Shown piece after piece: positions 1-7,949 of a stretch of DNA of 64,000 nt (position 1 is its first letter; the number at the start of each line of letters is the position of its first letter). Both the position numbers and the translations under genes were made by a program. This stretch comes from Gammaproteobacteria bacterium (lineage in GTDB: Bacteria; Pseudomonadota; Gammaproteobacteria; SZUA-152). The notes under the pieces are model-generated. The model searched no databases. It was not told where the DNA came from and was given only the letters and a program-made list of their open reading frames with translations. The stretch is taken from positions 31,661 to 95,660 of the forward strand of contig JAVVEP010000011.1 in NCBI GenBank assembly GCA_032250735.1. Reading direction: 5' to 3'.

Positions 1-80
1 TGGGACAAGGGATGTGGGCAAGGACGCTGATTGAAGCAGCGGGGCACGCGAACCGTCTCTTATATAATAAAAAGATATAT

Positions 81-131
81 TTATTGAAAATTATCACTTC
101 CAGTGAAAATGTGGGTTTGCTATATTGATCT
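81..131 (+). promoter_or_regulatory. FNR/ANR-type class II promoter of sRNA copy 1
   Basis: TTGAA-AATT-ATCAC at 84-97 matches the FNR/ANR consensus TTGAT-N4-ATCAA at 8 of 10 fixed positions. An extended -10 (TGC-TATATT, 118-126) follows and there is no -35 hexamer. The box centre lies about 41.5-42.5 nt upstream of the start predicted at 132-133, the class II activator position. The same arrangement recurs exactly 218 bp downstream. Box identity is from known consensus; activation by oxygen limitation is inference. Confidence 0.6.
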
Positions 132-206
132 TACTTTAAACAAACCCCCTATATTGTTTAAACGAAAAAGCCGCCACCTCAGCCCTGCTGATGGCGGTAT
201 TTTTTT
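132..206 (+). ncRNA. Predicted small RNA, tandem copy 1
   Basis: About 75 nt. A perfect 9-bp stem (135-143 with 154-162) displays the loop ACCCCCTATA. A short A-rich linker follows, then an intrinsic terminator: CCGCCA (171-176) pairs with TGGCGG (192-197), with an inner CAGC/GCTG stem, and a T-run at 199-206. There is no start codon with a ribosome site. The loop and promoter match copy 2 although the stem sequence differs, which points to a selected RNA structure. The C-rich loop could pair with G-rich Shine-Dalgarno regions (inference). I do not recognise a named family. Confidence 0.65.
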
Positions 207-298
207 GGTGGGTGTTTTTCTGGGCGGGAGGCGGGAACGAAAAAACCGTCCATGGGCGCTGCATGAAAAGGGTGCATTTATCTGCAATCGGGATGTTT

Positions 299-349
299 TT
301 ATTGGAAATAATCATTTCTCACGAGAAGCACCGCTTGCTACTGTGGAGT
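299..349 (+). promoter_or_regulatory. FNR/ANR-type promoter of sRNA copy 2
   Basis: TTGGA-AATA-ATCAT at 302-315 is a weaker FNR/ANR-like box (7 of 10 consensus positions). It is followed by an extended -10-like TGC-TACTGT at 336-344. The distance from the box to TGCTA equals that in copy 1, and the two regions align without gaps from the box to the predicted start at about 350. Confidence 0.5.
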
Positions 350-418
350 CACTTCCAAACAAACCCCCTATCTGTTTGAATCCAGCCGCGCCATCCCCAT
401 AGCGCGGTTTTTTTTTTG
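350..418 (+). ncRNA. Predicted small RNA, tandem copy 2
   Basis: About 69 nt. CAAACA (356-361) pairs with TGTTTG (373-378) around the loop AACCCCCTATC. A terminator follows: CCGCGC (386-391) with GCGCGG (402-407), then a run of ten T at 408-417. The loop core ACCCCCTAT equals that of copy 1, while stem and terminator have diverged yet keep pairing. The two genes look like sibling sRNAs made by duplication. Confidence 0.65.
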
Positions 419-474
419 CGTTTTGTTACGTAAAGGCTGGCCAGCGCTGTGGGTCCGGTCGCCTCAGAGCCGCG

Positions 475-900
475 CTAGCGCTGGGCGGCGATCAATTCCT
501 CAATGACCTTGGCCAAGGCCTCACGTTGCAGTTTGGGTAATTTCATCCACATTAAACCGAGATCAAAGGCCTCTTTGCTGAGCTTGTCCCTGCCGATGAG
601 GGGGAGATTTTTGCCCTCACCGCGGGGGTTTTCACTCTTGTTATAGGGCTCCCCCTGTCCCGAGAGTAACCAATTGGAGCGTACCTTGGTGAGGTCGGAG
701 AGCTTGACCAGGGCAGATGTCCGCGGAAAGGCATCGCCCTTAAGCCAATGGCCGACATCCTGAACGGGGACATTCAGTAATTCGGCGAGGCGTGACTGGC
801 GCCCGCCCCCCAGTTTGGGGAACTGGATATTGTCCAGGGCATCGTTGAGCCGCTCGGCAAAACGCATTCTTTCACTGGAGGTGGTTTTCTTGTTTGGCAT
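475..900 (-). CDS. XRE-family (phage CI-like) transcriptional regulator
   Basis: A 141-residue protein with a helix-turn-helix at about residues 30-75, including the family's PRTSALVKLSDLTKV and WLLSGQGEP segments. Proteins of this size and layout are lambda-CI/Cro-like DNA-binding regulators. The C-terminal half (LSKEAFDLGLMWMKLPKLQREALAKVIEEL) is helical and may dimerise; there is no peptidase domain for self-cleavage. It stands alone, points toward the tandem sRNA genes and is divergent from yjbQ. No other phage gene is visible. The target is unknown; autoregulation would be typical of the family. Confidence 0.85.
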   Translation of the reverse strand: MPNKKTTSSERMRFAERLNDALDNIQFPKLGGGRQSRLAELLNVPVQDVGHWLKGDAFPRTSALVKLSDLTKVRSNWLLSGQGEPYNKSENPRGEGKNLPLIGRDKLSKEAFDLGLMWMKLPKLQREALAKVIEELIAAQR

Positions 901-1180
901 GTCGACCTTTGCTATCTGTGAACGATCTCTGTGTGGGTGGGCATAATAGACGGTTTGAGGGTAAGTATTTTCTAAAACATGTCAACAAATAGCGGCTGCA
1001 GGTCGGATCTCTGTAAGGTACACAGGAGCCGGTGTTATCGGGGCGCCCAAGGGGCGATTTTTATCAAGTAAGCCGTCGTCGCTGCCGATGTGCTAGTGGG
1101 GGACTGATGCCAGCAGGACTCATTTTTTCCACTATAAATATAGGGTTAAAGGCAGGACGGTGTTGCCAGGGGAAGAGGAG

Positions 1181-1615
1181 ATGTTTGTCCAGGAATCTTT
1201 GTCGATCACCACCCAGGGGCGTGGCAGTTACAGCATTACCGACGCTGTCCAGGCGGTTGTCGCTGCATCCGGCGTCAGTGTTGGGCTTTGCCACCTGTTT
1301 GTGACGCATACGAGTGCATCACTGATGCTTTGCGAAAATGCCGACCCCAGTGTCCGGCAGGATTTGGAAACCTTTATGGCCCGTTTAATCCCGGATGGTG
1401 ATCCGATGTTTGCACATCAGGATGAGGGGCCGGATGACATGCCCGCCCATGTCCGGACGATCTTGACCCATAGCGAACTGACTCTGCCGATATCCAGGCA
1501 ACGCTGCGCCCTGGGGATCTGGCAGGGTATCTATTTGTGGGAACACCGTACCCAGGCTCACGAGCGGAGATTGATTGTGACACTAAACGGTAATCGCCAT
1601 GCTGTGTCGGGCTAA
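1181..1615 (+). CDS. yjbQ: YjbQ / UPF0047 family protein (secondary thiamine-phosphate synthase-like)
   Basis: A 144-residue single-domain protein of the UPF0047/YjbQ family. The signature HTSASL lies at residues 43-48, and the segments LCENADPSV and GTWQ/GIWQG-like near the C-terminus are also conserved. Members show weak thiamine-phosphate synthase activity; the true role is unsettled. I chose the ATG at 1181 because GGGGA lies about 8 nt upstream and homologues begin at the equivalent residue; a GTG at 1160 is possible. The 3' end overlaps the next gene by 17 bp, which implies translational coupling. Confidence 0.85.
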   Translation: MFVQESLSITTQGRGSYSITDAVQAVVAASGVSVGLCHLFVTHTSASLMLCENADPSVRQDLETFMARLIPDGDPMFAHQDEGPDDMPAHVRTILTHSELTLPISRQRCALGIWQGIYLWEHRTQAHERRLIVTLNGNRHAVSG

Positions 1616-2531
1616 GCGGCACAGGGAAGGCAGGGTCATCCGGCGGATCTTATCACCGCTGTTATTGGCGCTTTGTATTTTTCCGATGCCGCTTCCGGCC
1701 GACACCGCCGCGCGCGTGGCGGCGAAGACGATGGATGAACGGCTGTTGACGGAGGCCGCATGGCTACAGAAAAGCCTGGCGGGACATGATCTGGTGGTGG
1801 TTGATGTGCGTATCCCCGAGCTGTATCAGCAGGGCCATATTCCGGGTGCGGTCAATATCCCCACGGCGCTGACTTTCCGGCAGCACGGCCAGACGGATCG
1901 GCTGGGCTCAGTGGCCTATATCGAAAAGCTGTTTGGCGCCGCGGGCATCGATCGGCACAGCCATGTTGTTTTGTACGATGACGGCAGGTTGGTGGATGCC
2001 AGTCGTGTATTCTGGATATTTGAGGTGTATGGCCATCGTCATGTTGCGGTGCTGAATGGGGGTTACCAGGGGTGGATTGAACAGGAGTATGCGGTTTCCG
2101 TGCATCCGGCAGAGCGAAAGCCCAGGCGATTTGTGGCTTCGATTACACCGGATAAACTGGCGACCCGATTGCATGCGTATCTGGCCATAAAAGACCCTGA
2201 CAGGATATTGATCGATGCCCGAGCCAAAGAGGAATATCGGGGGAAACAATCCATAACACCGCGCCTGGGCCATATTCCAACGGCGATGAGCATCCCGTGG
2301 GATGAAAATATAGTCCGTGACAGTGGTGGGTTAAGGAGTAAAACGCTCCGCGAGCTGGAAAATGTTTACCAGAAACTTTCGCAGGATAAAAAAATAATTA
2401 CCTATTGTAATAAAGGCAGAGAATCTTCACTCACCTATTTTATGCTGCGCAGGCTGGGCCGTGATGTCGCGCATTATGATGGGTCATGGTTTGAGTGGGG
2501 GAACATGGTGGACATGCCGGTTGAAAAATAA
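1599..2531 (+). CDS. Exported tandem-rhodanese sulfurtransferase
   Basis: A 310-residue protein with a basic N-terminus, a hydrophobic segment ending near PLPADTAA (signal peptide, probably periplasmic) and two rhodanese domains (about 50-170 and 190-305). The first lacks the catalytic cysteine (LYDDGR at that place). The second carries the active loop CNKGRES with Cys near residue 270. This is the layout of thiosulfate / 3-mercaptopyruvate sulfurtransferases. The start lies within yjbQ. The substrate cannot be told from sequence; the CNKGRES loop resembles thiosulfate enzymes more than mercaptopyruvate enzymes (inference). Confidence 0.85.
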   Translation: MLCRAKRHREGRVIRRILSPLLLALCIFPMPLPADTAARVAAKTMDERLLTEAAWLQKSLAGHDLVVVDVRIPELYQQGHIPGAVNIPTALTFRQHGQTDRLGSVAYIEKLFGAAGIDRHSHVVLYDDGRLVDASRVFWIFEVYGHRHVAVLNGGYQGWIEQEYAVSVHPAERKPRRFVASITPDKLATRLHAYLAIKDPDRILIDARAKEEYRGKQSITPRLGHIPTAMSIPWDENIVRDSGGLRSKTLRELENVYQKLSQDKKIITYCNKGRESSLTYFMLRRLGRDVAHYDGSWFEWGNMVDMPVEK

Positions 2532-2591
2532 TGAGGAATAATGGGCTTTTGAATGATATTTATAAAAGCGTTAAGCACCGTGAGCCATTAG

Positions 2592-4430
2592 ATGTTTAGA
2601 TTGTTTCAGGACCTACCCATTAAAACCAAGCTGATTATGGTTATCTTCAGTGCGGCAATGGTGGTGACGATCATTGGGTTTTCATTCTTCATGTTTCTGA
2701 ATGTGCAGTCTGCGCGTGCTGAGGCGGTGGACCGTGCGCAGTCAGAAATGAATGTTCTGGCGCAGGACTTTGTGAAGCTGGTGATGTTTTCAGATGCCTA
2801 TGTTGCTTCCGATATAGTCTCCAAGTTGCGCCAGTTTGATCTGGTAAAAAATGTCTTTCTCTATGATGCGGAGGGAAATCAGATCTTTCGCTACGAGGAT
2901 TCGCCATCTTCTGCCATGGAGCCGCCTGACTTCATCCCCGGTCTGGCCAATACAAGGCCCACATTTAGTGATCAGCATTTTCAGTTTCTGATGCCAATGC
3001 GCTACGCCGGCGGAAAATATGGCTGGGTTTTTGCCCGCATTTCCACGGCTGCAATCAGTGAAAAGCTGGCCGGGTATTATCAGCTGATTGCGATCGCTAT
3101 CCCTGCCATGTTTCTGGTTTCCTATCTGTTGGCGTTGTGGTTGCAGCGCTACTTCAGTGCCCCCATTATTCGATTGGCAGAGCGTGTGAGCCGTATTGCG
3201 GATGATGGCGATTTTGACCAGCGTGTAACATCGGATCAGCCCAATGAGATTGGCGGTTTGTATCGCAGCATCGGGCAGCTGCTGGAGGCGATAAGGTATT
3301 CACAGAGCCGATTGCATCAGAGTGAGGAAAGGCTTGAGGCAATCATCGATCTGGCGGGCAGCGCCTTGATTTCTGTCGACGAGGATTACCGGATAACCCT
3401 GTTTAATCATCAGGCAGAACAGATTTTCGGCTACGCTGCGCGCGAGGTAATTGGCAAGCCTCTGGATCTGTTGTTGCCGGAGAGATTTAGGGGTTCACAT
3501 AATCAGAAAATCGACGCGTTCTCCGAGAAAGGTATGGCGTTACGTAATGCCATGTTCCGGTCTGATGTGCGGGGCCTGCGTAAAAATGGGGAGGAATTTC
3601 CCGTTGAGGCATCCATCTCAAAAAAGGTGCTGGCGGGTAAAAAGATATTCACCGTTGCGCTGGGGGATATCACCCAGCGTCGGCAAACAGAAGAGGAGTT
3701 GGCGGCGTATCGTTCCCATCTTGAAGACGTGGTCGAAGTGCGTACCGCAGAGCTGCGGGCAAAAAACAGCGAGCTGGAAGCTTTCAGTTATTCAATCGCG
3801 CATGATCTGCGCGCACCGTTGAGGTCCATTACCAGTTTCAGTCAGGTGTTGCTGGATGATGTTGGCGATACGCTGGGAGCAAAAGATCTGGAAAGCCTGA
3901 TGCGTATTGTCAGTTCTGGCCAACACATGGCGGAATTGATCGACGGCATTCTGGATCTGGCCCGCATAGGGCGGACGCAACTTTCCAGTGCCGAAGTGGA
4001 TTTGAGTGCATTTGTGCAAAAAGTGGAAACCCGTTTGAGCGGTGAGCTTGCCTCGCGCGATGTGCGGTGGGAAGTCGCGCCCAACATCGTGGCGCGAGGA
4101 GACCGGCAGCTGTTGGGGATGATGCTGGAAAACCTGATCGAAAATGCCTGGAAATACACCAGTAAAAAGGCTCGCGCCGTCATAGAGTTTGGTGTGGTGA
4201 ATCAGCGGGGAAAACGGGTATATTTCGTAAAAGATAACGGTGTGGGTTTTGATATGAAATACGCCGACCATCTATTTAGTGTCTTTCACCGGTTGCATGC
4301 GGTTGAGGATTTCGAGGGCACAGGGGTGGGGCTGGCAACGGTGCAACGCATCATTCATCGACATGGCGGTTCGATCTGGGCGGAGGCGGCTGTGGACAAG
4401 GGCGCCACGTTTTATTTTACCTTGCCGTAG
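2592..4430 (+). CDS. Membrane PAS-domain sensor histidine kinase
   Basis: 612 residues: a transmembrane helix at about 12-35, a periplasmic sensory region (CHASE8-like), a second helix at about 160-190, a HAMP linker, a PAS domain (about 250-370), a HisKA helix with the phospho-acceptor in YSIAHDLRAPLR (His404), and a HATPase domain with DNGVGF and GTGVGLATV boxes. The kinase core is of the bacteriophytochrome-like class. No response regulator is adjacent, so it is an orphan kinase whose partner lies elsewhere. Confidence 0.9.
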   Translation: MFRLFQDLPIKTKLIMVIFSAAMVVTIIGFSFFMFLNVQSARAEAVDRAQSEMNVLAQDFVKLVMFSDAYVASDIVSKLRQFDLVKNVFLYDAEGNQIFRYEDSPSSAMEPPDFIPGLANTRPTFSDQHFQFLMPMRYAGGKYGWVFARISTAAISEKLAGYYQLIAIAIPAMFLVSYLLALWLQRYFSAPIIRLAERVSRIADDGDFDQRVTSDQPNEIGGLYRSIGQLLEAIRYSQSRLHQSEERLEAIIDLAGSALISVDEDYRITLFNHQAEQIFGYAAREVIGKPLDLLLPERFRGSHNQKIDAFSEKGMALRNAMFRSDVRGLRKNGEEFPVEASISKKVLAGKKIFTVALGDITQRRQTEEELAAYRSHLEDVVEVRTAELRAKNSELEAFSYSIAHDLRAPLRSITSFSQVLLDDVGDTLGAKDLESLMRIVSSGQHMAELIDGILDLARIGRTQLSSAEVDLSAFVQKVETRLSGELASRDVRWEVAPNIVARGDRQLLGMMLENLIENAWKYTSKKARAVIEFGVVNQRGKRVYFVKDNGVGFDMKYADHLFSVFHRLHAVEDFEGTGVGLATVQRIIHRHGGSIWAEAAVDKGATFYFTLP

Positions 4431-4457
4431 AGGCTTGCCTGATCAGCAGCAGGACGT

Positions 4458-5336
4458 CTATCGGTTTTCCTTGCGGGACACCCTGAGCAATACCCTGTCC
4501 AGCATCCGCGTGCTGAAAATTCGGCGCAGTACACCAAATAGATAAGTGGGAAAGGTGACGTAGTAACGCGGCCTGGGTCGCGGTGATTCCAGTGCATGGA
4601 TCACCTTTTTGAGCACTGCCTCAGGCGTCAGCGTAAAGGGGGCGGCGGCCCCGCGTTTCTGCAACCGTTGTTCCATCTTGCGATAGGTGTCACGGTGTGC
4701 GCTGCTGTCAGCGTTGATGTGTTGCTGATAGGCCGCAAAGGCATTCTCTCGAAACCGGCTTTCAATGGGGCCGGGCTCGATGAGGGAGACCGAGATGCCC
4801 GTGCCGCTGAGTTCCTGGCGTAGTGTGTCGCTGATACCTTCCAGGGCAAACTTGCTGGCATTGTACGCGCCGCGATACGGCAATGAGATGAGGCCGAGGA
4901 CCGAGCTGTTCTGGATGATTCGCCCATACCCCTGTTTGCGCAGTGTGGGGATGAGGAGGTTGGTGAGCTCTACCGTGCCGAACACATTTGTCTCAAACTG
5001 CTGGCGTAGTACCGCGCGGGAGAGATCCTCCACCGCACCGGGCTGTCCATAGGCGCCATTGTTAAACAGGGCAAATAGCCTGTTGCCGGCGATCTCCAGG
5101 GTGGCCGCGACGGCGGCGCGAATGGAGTCCGGGTCCGCCAGATCCAGCGGGATGGCGGCAAAACCCTCTTGTTGTAAACGGACGACATCGTCGGCCTTGC
5201 GTGCGCTGGCAATCACACGGTAGCCGCGCCTGTGTAGGCCGCGTGCGACGTGTAGGCCGATGCCACTGGAGCAGCCGGTAATGAGAATGGCGCGTTCGCT
5301 ACGGCTTGGGTCGGGCTTGTGGTGGGAGGCGGACAT
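4458..5336 (-). CDS. Short-chain dehydrogenase/reductase (classical SDR)
   Basis: A 292-residue cytosolic NAD(P)-dependent oxidoreductase. It has the cofactor motif TGCSSGIG (20-27), NNGA at 92-95 (usual NNAG altered to NNG), catalytic Ser145, and YNASK with Tyr158 and Lys162. Tail residues 260-292 are basic and resemble SDRs of the retinol-dehydrogenase-like group. The ATG at 5336 starts just before the conserved domain; a GTG at 5390 would add 18 residues, and neither has a clear ribosome site. Substrate unknown. It is divergent from the ECF sigma locus. Confidence 0.85.
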   Translation of the reverse strand: MSASHHKPDPSRSERAILITGCSSGIGLHVARGLHRRGYRVIASARKADDVVRLQQEGFAAIPLDLADPDSIRAAVAATLEIAGNRLFALFNNGAYGQPGAVEDLSRAVLRQQFETNVFGTVELTNLLIPTLRKQGYGRIIQNSSVLGLISLPYRGAYNASKFALEGISDTLRQELSGTGISVSLIEPGPIESRFRENAFAAYQQHINADSSAHRDTYRKMEQRLQKRGAAAPFTLTPEAVLKKVIHALESPRPRPRYYVTFPTYLFGVLRRIFSTRMLDRVLLRVSRKENR

Positions 5337-5438
5337 AATTTTGGCTTGGTTAAGGGGAAAATGCGGTGTGCAGCGCGTAATTTCGCCCACTGTAGCGCTA
5401 TGCGCGCCCTACGCCAAGCGGGTGATGATCGCCGATAA

Positions 5439-5469
5439 GGAACTTTTCGTGGCTGGTTGGCGTTATAAT
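5439..5469 (+). promoter_or_regulatory. Putative ECF-type promoter upstream of the sigma gene
   Basis: GGAAC (5439-5443), a 17-bp spacer, then CGTTA (5461-5465) matches the GGAAC-N16/17-CGT(T/C) layout of many ECF sigma factors. The same GGAAC-N17-CGT pattern occurs before the anti-sigma gene at 6269. A TATAAT at 5464-5469 overlaps the -10, so a housekeeping promoter is a fair alternative. Autoregulation by the downstream sigma factor is inference. Confidence 0.5.
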
Positions 5470-5550
5470 CTGAGCGCCTTGTGGAAGCGAGGGGCTAGTG
5501 TGCCAATAGGCTGCTACGTAGTGGTCTGTGCCATGGGCCCGCAGTGCCAC

Positions 5551-5602
5551 ATTTATTCGCCCCAATTATTCGTTCCAATTATTCGTTCAAATAATAGGTT
5601 TA
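5551..5602 (+). repeat. 13-bp tandem repeats in the sigma-gene leader
   Basis: Units ATTTATTCGCCCC (5551-5563), AATTATTCGTTCC (5564-5576) and AATTATTCGTTCA (5577-5589), then a decayed unit at 5590-5602. They lie between the putative ECF promoter and the sigma start codon and could be operator iterons or a slippage product. Confidence 0.75.
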
Positions 5603-5644
5603 ACGGTTTCTCAATCTAGTGCCGATGCTGAAATCTTCCGTGGT

Positions 5645-6217
5645 ATGAAAATATTTCCCTTCGACGCTGTCGATACCAAGCAGGGTTCCGCCGCGCGTTT
5701 TGACGCGCTGGTGCGCCCCCATCTGACCTATCTTTATCGGCTGGCCTTCCGCTTTTGTGGTAATCAGGCGGATGCGGAGGATCTGGTGCAGGATCTCCTA
5801 CTCAAGCTTTTTCCGCGCTGTGCAGAGCTTGAAACGGTCGACAAGCTGCGCCCGTGGATGGTGACCTCGCTGTATCGCATGTTTGTCGATGGCACGCGTC
5901 GCCAGAAGCGCTCGCCACTGGAGCTGATCGATGACGAGATCATGTTTTACGAGACCTCCGCCAGCGGCGAGGCCTGTCCGGCCCAGGATCTGGCCGAAGA
6001 CCAGCGGATTGGCCAGATCCAGTCCGCTTTTGAGCGGCTGTCGGAAGATCACCGGGTATTGCTAACCCTGCACGACATCGAAGGCTATCGCCTGGTGGAA
6101 CTGGAAAAAATCCTCGAGGTACCCTTGGGGACGCTGAAATCACGAATACACCGGGCCCGGGCCCGGATGCGCGAACTGCTGGAATCGGCCGAAATCAATC
6201 CCGCAGCGGTCTCTTAA
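5645..6217 (+). CDS. ECF-subfamily RNA polymerase sigma factor
   Basis: 190 residues. Region 2 (about 20-90: LTYLYRLAFRFCGNQADAEDLVQDLLLKLF, split here only by description) binds core polymerase and the -10. Region 4 (about 125-180) carries the HTH around LEVPLGTLKSRIHRAR that reads the -35. The ATG at 5645 fits the normal family length; an upstream frame continues through the 13-bp repeats but shows no family similarity. Its partner is the zinc-type anti-sigma gene 100 bp downstream. Two GGAAC-N17-CGT promoters flank the gene and suggest autoregulation. Confidence 0.9.
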   Translation: MKIFPFDAVDTKQGSAARFDALVRPHLTYLYRLAFRFCGNQADAEDLVQDLLLKLFPRCAELETVDKLRPWMVTSLYRMFVDGTRRQKRSPLELIDDEIMFYETSASGEACPAQDLAEDQRIGQIQSAFERLSEDHRVLLTLHDIEGYRLVELEKILEVPLGTLKSRIHRARARMRELLESAEINPAAVS

Positions 6218-6268
6218 GTGGGTATGTGCGGCGAATAGTGCGGAAAAGCAGACCAAATGCGAAATAAG

Positions 6269-6306
6269 GGAACACTTTTGATCCACCGGGCGTGTTGATG
6301 ATCAAC
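6269..6306 (+). promoter_or_regulatory. Putative ECF-type promoter plus palindrome before the anti-sigma gene
   Basis: GGAAC (6269-6273), a 17-bp spacer and CGTGT (6291-6295) repeat the pattern at 5439. The -10 overlaps a perfect palindrome GTTGAT-g-ATCAAC (6294-6306), a possible operator. The start codon at 6318 lies close downstream, so the leader would be very short. Confidence 0.4.
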
Positions 6307-6317
6307 AAGGCATATTT

Positions 6318-7151
6318 ATGAACTGTACTGAATTTAACAACATCCTCATCAACGTCGGCGCTATCGGCCTGGACGGGCTCAGTGCCGACCAGCAGGCGGG
6401 CTTCGACGCCCATCAGGCAGGCTGTCCTGCGTGTCAGGCCCGGCTTGTGGCCGAGGCTGAGGCCACGGCAGCCTTGACGATGGCGTTACGAAAGCTGCCT
6501 GTGCCTGCCCCTTCGGCCGGTTTCGCCGATCGCGTATTGCGGGCCGCCGTCATTCAGGCAACGGTGCAGACAGCCACCCAGGCAGCCGCTCAGCAGCGGC
6601 CGGCAGCGGGCGCTGACCGGGTCGGGCGACACCAGCAGCGACGCAGTTTTATGCTGGGATTTGGCAGCGCCGCGGCCGCCGCGCTGGCGCTTTGGGTGGT
6701 GGTTGGCGCCTTTCCCGAGGCGGTGTCGCCGGTGCAGGTCGTTTCCGAGGAGGCGGTCGCCATCAACACGGCAGCCGTGATACCCGCCAGTACCGCATCC
6801 GCGAAAATGGCCCCCAGGCCTGAATTGTCCATCACGCTGAACAAGCAGCAGGATATCAAGCTGGCCTTCTATTCCGGTCAGTCACTGGAGGGCGCCAGGA
6901 TTACCATTCGTCTGCCGGAAAACGTGGCCCTGGTGGGTTACCCCGGTCGCCGTGAATTGAGCTGGACCACCAGCCTGAAAAAGGGCGATAACCTGCTGCG
7001 CCTGCCCGTGATTGCGACCCAGATTGCCCACGGTGAGTTGGTGGCCGATATCGAATACCAGGACCAGGTTAAGACCCTGACACTGGGTCTTGAGGCGAAG
7101 GCGACAGACGCCTCACGGACAGGGCCTGGCTGGGTGGCCGTTGTCGGCTAG
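6318..7151 (+). CDS. Zinc-binding transmembrane anti-sigma factor
   Basis: 277 residues. The N-terminal anti-sigma domain has the ZAS zinc motif His32-x3-Cys36-x2-Cys39 plus Cys3. A linker rich in Ala and Gln follows, then one transmembrane helix at about 110-131, and a periplasmic domain of about 145 residues with beta-rich repeats (GARITIRLPENVALVGYPGR region). Such proteins hold an ECF sigma inactive until a periplasmic signal is sensed. It pairs with the sigma gene just upstream. The signal is unknown. Confidence 0.85.
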   Translation: MNCTEFNNILINVGAIGLDGLSADQQAGFDAHQAGCPACQARLVAEAEATAALTMALRKLPVPAPSAGFADRVLRAAVIQATVQTATQAAAQQRPAAGADRVGRHQQRRSFMLGFGSAAAAALALWVVVGAFPEAVSPVQVVSEEAVAINTAAVIPASTASAKMAPRPELSITLNKQQDIKLAFYSGQSLEGARITIRLPENVALVGYPGRRELSWTTSLKKGDNLLRLPVIATQIAHGELVADIEYQDQVKTLTLGLEAKATDASRTGPGWVAVVG

Positions 7152-7152
7152 A

Positions 7153-7188
7153 GAGTTGGGTAAGGAGTTGGGTAAGGAGTTGGGTAAG
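7153..7188 (+). repeat. Perfect 12-bp tandem repeat, three units
   Basis: GAGTTGGGTAAG occurs three times head to tail, starting 1 bp after the anti-sigma stop codon. Two other 12-bp repeat tracts with different sequence occur at 16252 and 62303. Confidence 0.9.
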
Positions 7189-7265
7189 GTCGGCCAGGAA
7201 ATACAGTAGGGTTAATGGCTTGTAGCGATGTGCATACGGAAGATGCAAAACCAGGAGTTACGATT

Positions 7266-7712
7266 TTGAGATTGGTGCAAACCATAATATTGGCAGGGGT
7301 TTCGTTTTTCCTGTCGGCAGGCATAGGTTACGCGGCGGATCTGGGTGATCTCGATCTCACGATCCGCGTCATCGAAACCGATGATGTCCAGCAAATTCAC
7401 AACGAGCTCAGCCTGCCCGCCATCGCCGCCGAGGCCGCTCATGAACCGGCAGGGGGTGGCCTGACCCAGGCCGCGGCTTCCCGGAAACCGGAAGAGAAGC
7501 AACAAACAGGGGAACAAGAGACTGCCGCGGGCCAAGCCAATGGCCTGCGTGAGGAAGAGCATGAGGTACATCTTGATCGCGATGAACACATCGAAGATCG
7601 TGATGACCGGGAAGATGAGCACCAGGAGGCCCGGGAGACGGAAAACCTTGAGGATGATCATGAAAAAGAACATAACAGCGAGCAACTCACTGTGCGGGAT
7701 GCCCAGATTTAG
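7266..7712 (+). CDS. Secreted, highly acidic low-complexity protein
   Basis: About 148 residues from a TTG at 7266 with AGGAG 8-10 nt upstream. This start puts a good signal peptide (RLVQTIILAGVSFFLSAGIGYAA) right at the N-terminus; an ATG at 7215 would add 17 residues ahead of it. The mature chain opens with a short ordered stretch (DLGDLDLTIRVIETDD) and ends in an Asp/Glu/His-rich tail (about 90-148). It lies inside the sigma/anti-sigma locus and precedes a terminator. I do not recognise a family; a metal- or cation-binding periplasmic role is only suggested by composition. Confidence 0.65.
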   Translation: MRLVQTIILAGVSFFLSAGIGYAADLGDLDLTIRVIETDDVQQIHNELSLPAIAAEAAHEPAGGGLTQAAASRKPEEKQQTGEQETAAGQANGLREEEHEVHLDRDEHIEDRDDREDEHQEARETENLEDDHEKEHNSEQLTVRDAQI

Positions 7713-7763
7713 CGGTCTGGTGTCTCCAGACAAGACTGGATAAGCCGGCTGCACGATAGAATG

Positions 7764-7801
7764 AAATCCCTCTCCTGCCTTTTCGGGGGGAGGGATTTTT
7801 T
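7764..7801 (+). terminator. Intrinsic terminator
   Basis: AAATCCCTC (7764-7772) pairs with GAGGGATTT (7790-7798), followed by more T. It ends the sigma / anti-sigma / acidic-protein unit. Confidence 0.85.
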
Positions 7802-7949
7802 GTGCCTGCCTGAGATCGGCTTTTTCAGTCGGTGGCTAGCACAATTGAGGATGAATGATGCCGCGGCTTTTTGTAAACTGATGCCCCCTATGAAAGTTGC
7901 TGCAAGAAAAGCCCCCTGTGAAGATGATGCGAGCGTGACGCTGCCGCCA

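Noticed and set aside
81..120. Sigma-54 promoter for sRNA copy 1
   Set aside because: No GG-N10-GC spacing; the FNR box plus extended -10 fits better.
942..983. TTGACA and TATTAT on the minus strand before the XRE gene
   Set aside because: They are 30 bp apart and cannot form one promoter.
1042..1062. CGCCC/GGGCG mini-hairpin with a T-run
   Set aside because: Only a 5-bp stem in a leader region; too weak to call a terminator.
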